This document shows, one piece after another, positions 1 to 4,985 of a stretch of 21,367 nucleotides of DNA. Source of the stretch: a virus; IMG/VR virus record IMGVR_UViG_3300042301_001253, positions 1 to 21,367 of that record; one strand, written 5' to 3'. The position numbers and the translations under genes were made by a program. The notes under the pieces are model-generated. The model was not told the origin of the DNA. It ran no database searches and saw nothing but the letters and a program-made list of their open reading frames with translations. Each line of letters begins with the position of its first letter. The stretch's first letter is position 1.

Positions 1-280
1 TACCCCTTGCTTTTGCAATAGCGGCACTGGCGCGCTCAAACATGCAACCGTCGCCGTCGTCGTTAAAGTTTTCTTGACGTTGGCACATGGCTAACAATTC
101 TTCTAACGCTCCAAGCAAATCAGGCGCAGCGGCAAATAATTGAGCAAGCGCCAAGGTTTTATTAAAATCGCCGTAATTCAATACATAAGCCACCTGAATG
201 TCGGGGTTATCTACTTCCTGTATATACATTTCACAGTCACTGCATTCGCCGTATGTAAGAGGTTTAATTGTGCTAGTCAT
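1..280 (-). CDS. Small phage protein of unknown function, 3' end beyond window
   Basis: Reading from the ATG at 280 the frame stays open for 93 codons to the left edge, so the C-terminus is missing. The start overlaps the stop of the preceding gene as ATGA. The N-terminus holds a C-x2-C pair (Cys13, Cys16) within GECSDCEMYI. The second half carries AAAPDLLGALEELL followed by ERASAAIAKARG. This combination is familiar from the ends of many small accessory proteins of proteobacterial phages (established pattern), for which no function is known. The sequence is otherwise alpha-helical and acidic with no membrane segment. I am confident it is coding because of the coupled start and the recognisable C-terminal pattern. 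The function is unknown. Confidence 0.75.
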   Translation of the reverse strand, partial: MTSTIKPLTYGECSDCEMYIQEVDNPDIQVAYVLNYGDFNKTLALAQLFAAAPDLLGALEELLAMCQRQENFNDDGDGCMFERASAAIAKARG

Positions 281-510
281 TTCTTCCCCCTTGCTAGTAT
301 GGCTTCTAGTGTTGAGGCAAATGTATTCCAGTCACCCCCAAGCAAGTCCATACCTGCTGAATGCCATGCTTCATATACTGCATCAAAGAATAACCCTTTG
401 TGTAATTCAGCGAAGCGTTCAAGCGAGCCGTCAAGCCTAAACTGTATTGACCCGGTTCCCGTCATGGCTCCGGCTTCTTGCGCTATGCGAATAATGTCTT
501 CTTTAGTCAT
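277..510 (-). CDS. Small phage protein, unknown function (77 aa)
   Basis: The protein begins MTKEDIIRIAQEAG, a start shared by many small accessory proteins of tailed phages, often found next to proteins with the AAAPDLL ending seen in the next gene. It continues with a helical LERFAELHKGLFFDAVYEAW stretch and ends in a basic tail. The ATG is preceded six bases upstream by GGGG, a weak ribosome site, and lies in a 35-base direct repeat whose second copy precedes the 24-codon frame upstream. It ends in an ATGA overlap with the following gene. No catalytic motif or membrane segment is visible. It is probably expressed from the promoter near 1363-1390 with the other small genes. Confidence 0.7.
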   Translation of the reverse strand: MTKEDIIRIAQEAGAMTGTGSIQFRLDGSLERFAELHKGLFFDAVYEAWHSAGMDLLGGDWNTFASTLEAILARGKK

Positions 511-527
511 TTATGTCCCCAATGCGT
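493..527. repeat. Direct repeat copy A (35 bp) at a gene start
   Basis: This matches 560-594 at 33 of 35 positions (mismatches at repeat positions 7 and 24), with a 67-bp offset between copies. On the minus strand the unit carries GCATTGGGG, a short spacer, ATG and the codons for MTK-D/E-DI. It therefore duplicates a weak ribosome site plus the first codons of a gene. Confidence 0.9.
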
Positions 528-577
528 CTTGCTGTTTTGTATTTACTGTACCTTTTCAAAATGTCGTCTTTAGTCAT
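503..577 (-). CDS. Very short frame, possible remnant of a duplicated gene start (24 aa)
   Basis: The frame starts with ATG directly after the TAA of the 43-aa gene and encodes 24 residues beginning MTKDDILKRY and ending RRIGDIND. Its last 8 bases overlap the start region of the 77-aa gene. The first six residues nearly match those of that gene (MTKDDI versus MTKEDI) because both starts sit in copies of a 35-bp repeat. The peptide is strongly basic in the middle (KRYSKYKTARR). It may be a genuine tiny gene coupled to its neighbours, a leader peptide, or the leftover of a duplication. Nothing in the sequence decides between these. Confidence 0.4.
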   Translation of the reverse strand: MTKDDILKRYSKYKTARRIGDIND

Positions 578-594
578 TTATGCCCCCAATGCGT
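560..594. repeat. Direct repeat copy B (35 bp) at a gene start
   Basis: This is the partner of copy A at 493-527, with two mismatches in 35 bases. On the minus strand it spans the end of the 43-aa gene (the codons for NALGA and the TAA) and the first codons of the 24-aa frame. Confidence 0.9.
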
Positions 595-709
595 TAAAAA
601 TAGCCTGCACTTGCTCATAAGTCAGGCCGAAAGAAAGAATTAGCAAAGCCGCAAAACTTACTCCGGCCAGCCCCCAGGTTATGCACTCCATTACAATGCG
701 TCCTATCAT
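578..709 (-). CDS. Small single-span membrane protein, unknown function (43 aa)
   Basis: The ATG at 709 has a strong ribosome site, AAGGAG at 716-721, with a six-base spacer; the site overlaps the TAA of the preceding gene. The product has a hydrophobic segment at about residues 10-28 (TWGLAGVSFAALLILSF) followed by a short polar tail YEQVQAIFNALGA. This gives one predicted inner-membrane helix and a tiny soluble end. It is followed at once by another ATG. Small membrane proteins of this kind are frequent in phage accessory regions and have many possible roles, so I assign none. Confidence 0.7.
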   Translation of the reverse strand: MIGRIVMECITWGLAGVSFAALLILSFGLTYEQVQAIFNALGA

Positions 710-719
710 TTCATTCTCC

Positions 720-923
720 TTAATCTCTATCGCCACCATTTTCGTGACGGCACGAAAATGCTATGCTTTCTAAATAGTAATCACGTTGTGCGTTTTTTGC
801 TTTGCGTAGCGTCTCATCATCAATCTCAATTAGATTTTTGCCGTGCAACCAAACAATATATGAAGGTTCTATTTCTATCACCTCTTCTATTGTTTTACCT
901 TTGAATTTTCCGAATTCAATCAT
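720..923 (-). CDS. ExoX C-terminal-domain-like small protein (67 aa)
   Basis: The protein opens MIEFGKFKGKTIEEV and continues EPSYIVWLHGKNL, then IDDETLRKA. The FGK-x-KGK-x-IEEV and PSY-x-xWL pattern resembles the small domain found at the C-terminus of exodeoxyribonuclease X-like proteins and as free-standing small phage proteins (family knowledge, recognised by eye). The exonuclease catalytic domain itself is absent. If the match is right it is probably a small nucleic-acid-associated domain acting in the cytoplasm; that is inference. It starts inside the stop of the upstream gene (ATGA) and its TAA overlaps the ribosome site of the next gene, so it belongs to the short-gene operon. Confidence 0.65.
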   Translation of the reverse strand: MIEFGKFKGKTIEEVIEIEPSYIVWLHGKNLIEIDDETLRKAKNAQRDYYLESIAFSCRHENGGDRD

Positions 924-1099
924 TTCACCCTCAACTCTTCCAATTTTTCGCGCAGGCAGTCAGTTAAATACGGGTAACTTGTGCCAGCATTGCCCTCTAA
1001 AATTACCGAAACCAGTGTTTCTATGCTGTAATTGCCGAATCCGGCAATTTCTATGCGTTCATCTTTGAAAATTACTGCGTATTTAAATATGCTATTCAT
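920..1099 (-). CDS. Hypothetical protein (59 aa)
   Basis: This frame is recovered from ATGA overlaps at both ends: its start shares bases with the stop of the 80-aa gene and its stop with the start of the 67-aa gene. The product begins MNSIFKYAVIFKDERIEI, contains a GFGNYSIETLVSVILEG segment and ends with a charged helix, CLREKLEELRVK. It looks like a small alpha/beta fold with no membrane segment, signal peptide or recognised motif. The double coupling is strong evidence that it is translated. The function is unknown. Confidence 0.7.
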   Translation of the reverse strand: MNSIFKYAVIFKDERIEIAGFGNYSIETLVSVILEGNAGTSYPYLTDCLREKLEELRVK

Positions 1100-1338
1100 G
1101 CTAATCGCTCCATAAAGTCAATGACTTCATTGTTGATACGGCTTTCTTCTTTAACAGTCAATTTTTTTTCAAGCCAGTTTGCTTTGTAACCTTTACGGTC
1201 ACAAATAACCCAATTCATGCGGCCGCACAATGTGCCTTCGTCATCGTCGCTCATATCATAATCAAGCACGGCAGCAATGCAGGGAATGCCGCCTACTGTA
1301 GTCTGTACGTCAGCTATGCTGTTATGCGTAAATTTCAT
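1096..1338 (-). CDS. Hypothetical protein, first gene of the left operon (80 aa)
   Basis: I chose the ATG at 1338 because GGAG at 1345-1348 stands six bases before it. The longer in-frame start at 1371 would lie upstream of the predicted transcription start and its first codons overlap the -10 box. The product begins MKFTHNSIADVQTTVGGIP and carries an acidic run, DYDMSDDDEG, then a CGRMNWVICDRKGYKANWL segment with a charged helical end. No family is recognised with certainty. It is the first gene after a promoter and is coupled by ATGA to the 59-aa gene. No membrane segment is visible, so it is likely cytoplasmic. Confidence 0.75.
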   Translation of the reverse strand: MKFTHNSIADVQTTVGGIPCIAAVLDYDMSDDDEGTLCGRMNWVICDRKGYKANWLEKKLTVKEESRINNEVIDFMERLA

Positions 1339-1344
1339 TTCAAT

Positions 1345-1348
1345 CTCC
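1345..1348 (-). promoter_or_regulatory. Ribosome binding site (GGAG) for the 80-aa gene
   Basis: GGAG on the minus strand is followed by six bases and the ATG at 1338. It fixes the start of the first gene of the left operon and rules out the longer in-frame alternative. Confidence 0.75.
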
Positions 1349-1362
1349 TGTCTATGAACATA

Positions 1363-1390
1363 ATTATACACACATTAAAACAGAATGCAA
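1363..1390 (-). promoter_or_regulatory. Sigma70-type promoter for the left small-gene operon
   Basis: On the minus strand TTGCAT (1390-1385) and a perfect TATAAT (1368-1363) are separated by 16 bases. The start point would fall near 1355, leaving a leader of under 20 bases that contains only the GGAG ribosome site. The promoter sits directly downstream of the late-operon terminator, so the small-gene unit has its own control. The -35 box matches the consensus at four of six positions. No operator repeat is evident around it. Confidence 0.7.
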
Positions 1391-1393
1391 GCG

Positions 1394-1421
1394 AAAAAAA
1401 ACCCGGCACAAAGGCCGGGTT
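1394..1421 (-). terminator. Rho-independent terminator of the late operon
   Basis: On the minus strand an 8-bp perfect GC-rich stem (AACCCGGC / GCCGGGTT) encloses a six-base loop and is followed by an uninterrupted run of T reaching 1394. It lies just after the holin stop at 1440. There is no T-run on the other strand, so it acts on minus-strand transcripts only. Confidence 0.92.
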
Positions 1422-1439
1422 AAGTTACCACAGGAGAGA

Positions 1440-1976
1440 TTATTTTGACTGACCTCGGCTTACGAACCAGTAGCCAAGCACCGCCGAAGCCTGCCCGGTT
1501 ATCCAGGCGAAGGCTTGCATGGCCGCATCGTATTTCTGTTCTGTACTCAAAGCGTCCCAGCCGGTGCCGAGGCGCTCGACAAGTAGCCAGTTTAGGTACA
1601 AAGCCATGCTAACAAGCAACAGCGTCAGCACAGGGCGTATCAAGCGCCTGAATGCGTCTGTCAGTATCAACAACCACGCCCAACCACCAGCGCTTTTTAT
1701 TTCCTCTGCGCCCAGATTATCGGCTGCATGGGCTTGTCCGATTGCTGTCATCCGGGATGATTCTATCTCACCCTCAGATTCCGCAACGGCAACTTGCAGC
1801 CGCCCTTCCGCTTCGATCTTGGCAAGCTCTCGATCTTCTTTCCTCAGTTCTAGCTCGTGGGCATGGTCAAGCCGTCTGATCTCAATATCAGCTTTTTTGT
1901 TCAGAAACGCAAAAATGCCGCCAATCAAACTGCCGACCGTGCTTGAACCAAGAATCGCTAAAATCGCGCTTAACAT
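1440..1976 (-). CDS. Holin of the 3TM type (178 aa)
   Basis: Three hydrophobic segments are visible: residues 1-25 (starting MLSAILAILGSSTVGSLIGG), about 100-132 (GWAWLLILTDAF then PVLTLLLVSMALYLNWLLV), and about 155-172 (AWITGQASAVLGYWF). A long charged helix rich in R, E and K separates the first two. This layout matches the three-TM phage holin family, which forms lesions in the inner membrane at the end of infection (family knowledge). The strong ribosome site GGAGGTG (1985-1979) lies inside the last codons of the DUF5675 gene, and the two genes overlap by 7 bases. It is the last gene before the terminator. Assignment rests on topology and position, without a database search. Confidence 0.82.
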   Translation of the reverse strand: MLSAILAILGSSTVGSLIGGIFAFLNKKADIEIRRLDHAHELELRKEDRELAKIEAEGRLQVAVAESEGEIESSRMTAIGQAHAADNLGAEEIKSAGGWAWLLILTDAFRRLIRPVLTLLLVSMALYLNWLLVERLGTGWDALSTEQKYDAAMQAFAWITGQASAVLGYWFVSRGQSK

Positions 1977-2395
1977 ATCACCTCCAAATTAAACGGCTTT
2001 CCATCAGCCCAATTCATTAGTTTTCTAAGCGCAGGGCGTGAAACAAGCCCGGCAGCCTGCATTTTACCGCTGGGTATCTTAATCGAGCCAAGTCTTTCGG
2101 CTGGCGCAATACATCCGTGAAGCTGAGTTATCCACCCATTATACACATCCCCTGCAAGGTTAGATGCGTGTATAAGTATGTGACTACGCCCAGGCACGTT
2201 CTGAACCCCATAAACTTTCCCGAATCTTGGGCTATTCACCAAAGCGCACTGATACGTCCCGGTCGGTATGCAACTCACTCGGCGTGCATTGTCGCGCCAC
2301 GGCAATTCGACCGTGTGCAGTACGTTTCCACCGAAATATAACCTGCCAAACGTGCCTTGGTCTGTACTGTTTCCGCGCTTTAGCGTGACAATCAT
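1970..2395 (-). CDS. DUF5675 family protein, lysis region (141 aa)
   Basis: The sequence shows the DUF5675 pattern: TFGRLYFGGNVLHTVELPW, then IPTGTYQC, NVPGRSHILIHASN (His76) and LHGCIAP (His93, Cys95). The family is common in phages and resembles L,D-transpeptidase-like folds in having paired His and Cys positions; a cell-wall role is plausible but unproven (inference). I start it at the ATG at 2395, which overlaps the stop of the 53-aa gene as ATGA. A TTG four codons upstream is possible but has no ribosome site. There is no signal peptide or membrane segment, so access to the wall would need the holin. Length is usual for the family. Confidence 0.78.
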   Translation of the reverse strand: MIVTLKRGNSTDQGTFGRLYFGGNVLHTVELPWRDNARRVSCIPTGTYQCALVNSPRFGKVYGVQNVPGRSHILIHASNLAGDVYNGWITQLHGCIAPAERLGSIKIPSGKMQAAGLVSRPALRKLMNWADGKPFNLEVIC

Positions 2396-2553
2396 CTGTC
2401 TATGCAAGAAGCAACCAAACGGTATTCTTTGGGCATATCTTTCAGCAATTTAGCTTTTGCCAGTTCGCACGTTTGCTGCGAACCGTGAACCGTAGTGATG
2501 GGCTGGGTCATCGTGCCGTTTGCCATTACAAAAAACGCTATTAAGTATGTCAT
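2392..2553 (-). CDS. Small protein of the lysis block with hydrophobic N-terminus (53 aa)
   Basis: The frame is locked between two ATGA overlaps, its start in the stop of the membrane coiled-coil gene and its stop in the start of the DUF5675 gene. The product begins with a short hydrophobic segment (MTYLIAFFVMANG) followed by a polar part with two cysteines, Cys29 in QQTCELAKAK and Cys50 in VASCIDR. A weak signal peptide or membrane anchor with an external disulfide is conceivable. There is no lipobox, so it is not an ordinary outer-membrane spanin. The function is unknown; its position within the lysis genes suggests a lysis or envelope role. Confidence 0.72.
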   Translation of the reverse strand: MTYLIAFFVMANGTMTQPITTVHGSQQTCELAKAKLLKDMPKEYRLVASCIDR

Positions 2554-2831
2554 TTGTCTGCTTTGTTTAGTCGTTGCTCAATCTGGCTGATCTTAGCATC
2601 AAAAAGCTGGTCTTTAACCTTCAGTTCCATCAAATCTTTAGTCATGGCGTCTTGTTTTTGCATCACTTCCTTGCCCAAACGAACCGCGCTTTCTAGTTGA
2701 ATTTTCAGGTCGGCGGCCTGCCATCCGGCATAAAACAAAGATGAAGCAACAACACCAAAACCGCCAATAAGCCAAGTAATAGGCACCTCATAACGAATTG
2801 TCATCTTTTGTGGTGGTTGAATTTCGTTCAT
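2550..2831 (-). CDS. Membrane-anchored coiled-coil protein of the lysis block (93 aa)
   Basis: A polar start (MNEIQPPQKMTIRYE) is followed by one membrane helix at about residues 17-36 (VPITWLIGGFGVVASSLFYAGW), and the remaining 55 residues form a charged heptad-like helix ending IEQRLNKADK. The topology, with a short cytoplasmic end and a long coiled coil, would fit an inner-membrane spanin or a holin accessory protein. Neither is certain, and no matching lipoprotein partner is seen. The start overlaps the amidase stop (ATGA) and the stop overlaps the 53-aa gene (ATGA), so it is translated as part of the lysis block. Confidence 0.7.
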   Translation of the reverse strand: MNEIQPPQKMTIRYEVPITWLIGGFGVVASSLFYAGWQAADLKIQLESAVRLGKEVMQKQDAMTKDLMELKVKDQLFDAKISQIEQRLNKADK

Positions 2832-3259
2832 AATGTCTCTTTATTGCTAATCATCCAAATGTGTTGTGGGGTAACTCTTGAAAACGTGCCAAGTCTAAAC
2901 AATGGTTCGTTAGCTTGTGAGAAAGCCCACGCAACAAGTTCTGAACAAAACCACTTATTTGTTTTTTCCCAATTACGCCTAGCCACAAAACCAAAAATTG
3001 CACCAATATCATAGGGTTTGCCAACTTGAGACCGTGCTGCCTTTATTATTTCAGCATCGTTTTTAGTCTTGACTTCAGCAATTACCCAACTTTCATATTT
3101 ATTCTTTGCTTCTTCAAGTTTAGACACCCGTACTTTAGGCCATACTGCTTCGATAATCTCGTCGCCGTCAATAATTCCGACATGGCTCCAGTCGCTCCAC
3201 GTCAACACGCGAATTGCGACAGAAGCAGGTAGATTACTCGTGCAAAACAACAGTTTCAC
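2828..3259 (-). CDS. Permuted papain-like (YiiX/YaeF type) amidase, putative lysis enzyme (143 aa)
   Basis: Two blocks typical of permuted NlpC/P60-like papain-fold enzymes are present in the permuted order: WSDWSHVGI with the candidate catalytic His26 near the N-terminus, and KWFCSELVAWAF with candidate nucleophile Cys105. Between them lies QVGKPYDIGAIFGF, also usual for the fold. Such enzymes hydrolyse amide bonds, often in peptidoglycan or lipids (family knowledge). Given the holin two genes on, a role as cell-wall hydrolase is likely but inferred. The start is GTG, overlapping the previous stop as GTGA. There is no signal sequence. Composition is more AT-rich than the head genes. Confidence 0.78.
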   Translation of the reverse strand: MKLLFCTSNLPASVAIRVLTWSDWSHVGIIDGDEIIEAVWPKVRVSKLEEAKNKYESWVIAEVKTKNDAEIIKAARSQVGKPYDIGAIFGFVARRNWEKTNKWFCSELVAWAFSQANEPLFRLGTFSRVTPQHIWMISNKETL

Positions 3260-3534
3260 AAAGTTGCCGCCAAATTAAAAAGGTCATCTAGCTGCGCTTC
3301 TGTTAAATTTAATGCCACGGCAAGCGATTGCAATAACGGCCTATTACGCTCGACAGCGCTGGAAAATTCCCATTCTATGCGCGCTGCCTCACCTTGAGAA
3401 CCTGGCAGGTTTTGAATGGCAATATTCACCTGTTCAAGCAAACCAGTTTGCAACAACGCTAGGCGCGCCTGTCTCATGGTTACAGACAGTGGCGCATCTG
3501 GCGGGTTCAATTCCCTGTCAATTTTCACAATCAT
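3256..3534 (-). CDS. Conserved phage protein downstream of the tail fibre (92 aa)
   Basis: The pattern SVTMRQARLALLQTGLLEQV followed by AARIEWEFSSAVERNRPLLQ and LTEAQLDDLFNLAA is one I recognise from many proteobacterial phages, usually just after the tail fibre gene. The family is all-helical with no known activity. A chaperone or assembly role for the fibre has been imagined from position only, and I do not claim it. It starts within the stop of the 82-aa gene (ATGA) and ends in a GTGA overlap with the amidase gene. Confidence 0.72.
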   Translation of the reverse strand: MIVKIDRELNPPDAPLSVTMRQARLALLQTGLLEQVNIAIQNLPGSQGEAARIEWEFSSAVERNRPLLQSLAVALNLTEAQLDDLFNLAATL

Positions 3535-3779
3535 GGGTTACTTTCAAAAGTATTTGATTCACTACCGACACCATCGGTCAAATCTTCGTCGTCGCACGTC
3601 CAATAGGCTCGTTCGCTCCTGTCCGCAGGTAACTCACTAGCGTCGATGATTTTGTAAGGCTTTCCTGCCGGTACATCTTTAGCCGCAATAGCCCCAATGC
3701 CATACAGCTCAAGCGCTTCAACCGTGGGGCGAATAACAGCCAAAACACCATTGTTTTGTTTGTAGATTATGACTTGCAT
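3531..3779 (-). CDS. Conserved phage protein after the tail fibre (82 aa)
   Basis: It begins MQVIIYKQNNGVLAVIRPT and contains AAKDVPAGKPYKIIDASELP and YWTCDDEDLTDGVG. The KDVP-x-GKPY-x-I motif is a recurring feature of small proteins encoded directly after tail fibre genes in many phages, where they occur in tandem with the 92-aa family that follows here. Function is unknown. A ribosome site AAGGAC precedes the ATG, and the stop overlaps the next start (ATGA). The C-terminus is acidic and probably flexible. Confidence 0.72.
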   Translation of the reverse strand: MQVIIYKQNNGVLAVIRPTVEALELYGIGAIAAKDVPAGKPYKIIDASELPADRSERAYWTCDDEDLTDGVGSESNTFESNP

Positions 3780-3791
3780 GGTTATGGTCCT

Positions 3792-4976
3792 TTAGCGGAA
3801 GATAGCGACATGCACTTGCGGGCAGTCTTCGTTGCTAGAGCCTGCATAAAGTGTGCCGACGCGAACAGAAGATGTGGTCAAGGCGGTTACGCCTTGCTTT
3901 AGCGCGAGCGAGTTCCCGCCATCGTTAGTGGCATTGCGCTGGGCAGTGCCGGCCACCATATAATTTGCATCAGGCATCGCCGTGATGAAGTTCACCGTAT
4001 AATCGCCCGTGCCATTATCCGTGATGCTGCTGACATTACCAGAAGCGCGAATAGCAACAGTGCCAGTGCCGTTAAAGTTCACCCATGCGCGGCAGGCAAA
4101 TTGAGGCAGTAGAGCCGTGCCGCCCGGTATGACGGATAACTGAGAGCCGTCAGGGGCTATTTGAAACCGTGTCGCGCCGTTATTGAAAAATGCAGTGACT
4201 CCAGCCGCTGTGGTGTTTGCCACAAAAAGACTAGTACCGATCTGAACAAATTCACCGTTATTCGCCCCGCTAGAAACTACCAGGCCAGTGGGTCCAGAAG
4301 GCTTTGCCACATGAAGCCCATAGACTGACGGTGAAATCGTCCCAATGCCAACATTGCCACTTGTATCCCAAAATAAACCACCAGTGGATAATTTAGCTGG
4401 AGTGACAGAACCATTAGGTATAGCCAAAGGACTACCATCTGACCTTTGATAACCAGCAACCCTCCACCCATTAGCCGGGCTTCCGCTCGGCACCACAATA
4501 GCGCTATCCCCTGCTGCCGTGGTGATGTTAGCCGCGCCGGGAAGTATCAGCGTAGTAGCGTTATGGGTCAGCGTAAGCGCACCGTCGAAACGAACATATC
4601 GAGGCCCGTTGTAGTTCGTGCCAAAGCTCGTGATCGTCGTCGTGCCGGTTATGTTCAGAAATACCGAGTTCTGCGCGCCTATGTCCGTAGTGGTCGCGCT
4701 TACCAGGTTTTGGGGCGTTCCTTGGCTGAATAATTGTTCCCAGCGTACAGAATCGCCAGTGGCAGACCCGGCACCAAGCCCGGTCAGCTTGTTTCCGGTC
4801 ATAGGCAGGTTCCCGGTGGCCGGCGTTTGGCCGTCAGACGAAAGCGACTGCGTAAGCGCTGCCGCTATGTCATTAGCCAGGTTTTGCCAGTCTGCCGCAG
4901 TAGCGGAAACCCCGTTGATAGCAGGGTTCCAGCTATTCACTGGTAGACTGTATACTCCGCTTCCGTTACGTGACAT
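3792..4976 (-). CDS. Tail fibre/tail spike, receptor-binding protein (394 aa)
   Basis: The N-terminus MSRNGSGVYSLPVNSWNP, with ALTQSLSSDGQTPATGNLPM and KLTGLGAGSATGDSVRWEQL, is the virion-attachment domain shared by many podovirus fibres. The middle is beta-rich, with NGWRVAGYQRSDGSPLAIP and a GNVGIGTISPS motif common in fibre shafts. The C-terminal 100 residues begin FACRAWVNFNGTGTVAIRAS and run to the end in alternating beta strands, probably the receptor-binding tip. At 394 residues it is short for a fibre and has no endosialidase chaperone domain. The ribosome site AAAGGAA lies nine bases after the previous stop. Host specificity cannot be read from the sequence. Confidence 0.85.
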   Translation of the reverse strand: MSRNGSGVYSLPVNSWNPAINGVSATAADWQNLANDIAAALTQSLSSDGQTPATGNLPMTGNKLTGLGAGSATGDSVRWEQLFSQGTPQNLVSATTTDIGAQNSVFLNITGTTTITSFGTNYNGPRYVRFDGALTLTHNATTLILPGAANITTAAGDSAIVVPSGSPANGWRVAGYQRSDGSPLAIPNGSVTPAKLSTGGLFWDTSGNVGIGTISPSVYGLHVAKPSGPTGLVVSSGANNGEFVQIGTSLFVANTTAAGVTAFFNNGATRFQIAPDGSQLSVIPGGTALLPQFACRAWVNFNGTGTVAIRASGNVSSITDNGTGDYTVNFITAMPDANYMVAGTAQRNATNDGGNSLALKQGVTALTTSSVRVGTLYAGSSNEDCPQVHVAIFR

Positions 4977-4985
4977 TTTTTTCCT

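Noticed and set aside
140-643. Longest plus-strand reading frame on the left (167 codons)
   Set aside because: It lies opposite four minus-strand frames linked by overlaps and good starts, has a Ser/Cys-rich composition without recognisable motifs, and has no plausible ribosome site.
1339-1371. Longer N-terminus for the 80-aa gene
   Set aside because: The extra codons overlap the -10 box and likely start point of the promoter, whereas the internal ATG has a well-spaced GGAG.
2396-2407. TTG start four codons upstream for the DUF5675 gene
   Set aside because: It has no ribosome site, and the ATG at 2395 gives an exact ATGA overlap and the expected family N-terminus.
3792-4976. Possible diversity-generating retroelement target in the tail fibre C-terminus
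   Set aside because: No reverse transcriptase, template repeat or accessory gene is present in the window, and no near-identical repeat of the fibre 3' end was seen.
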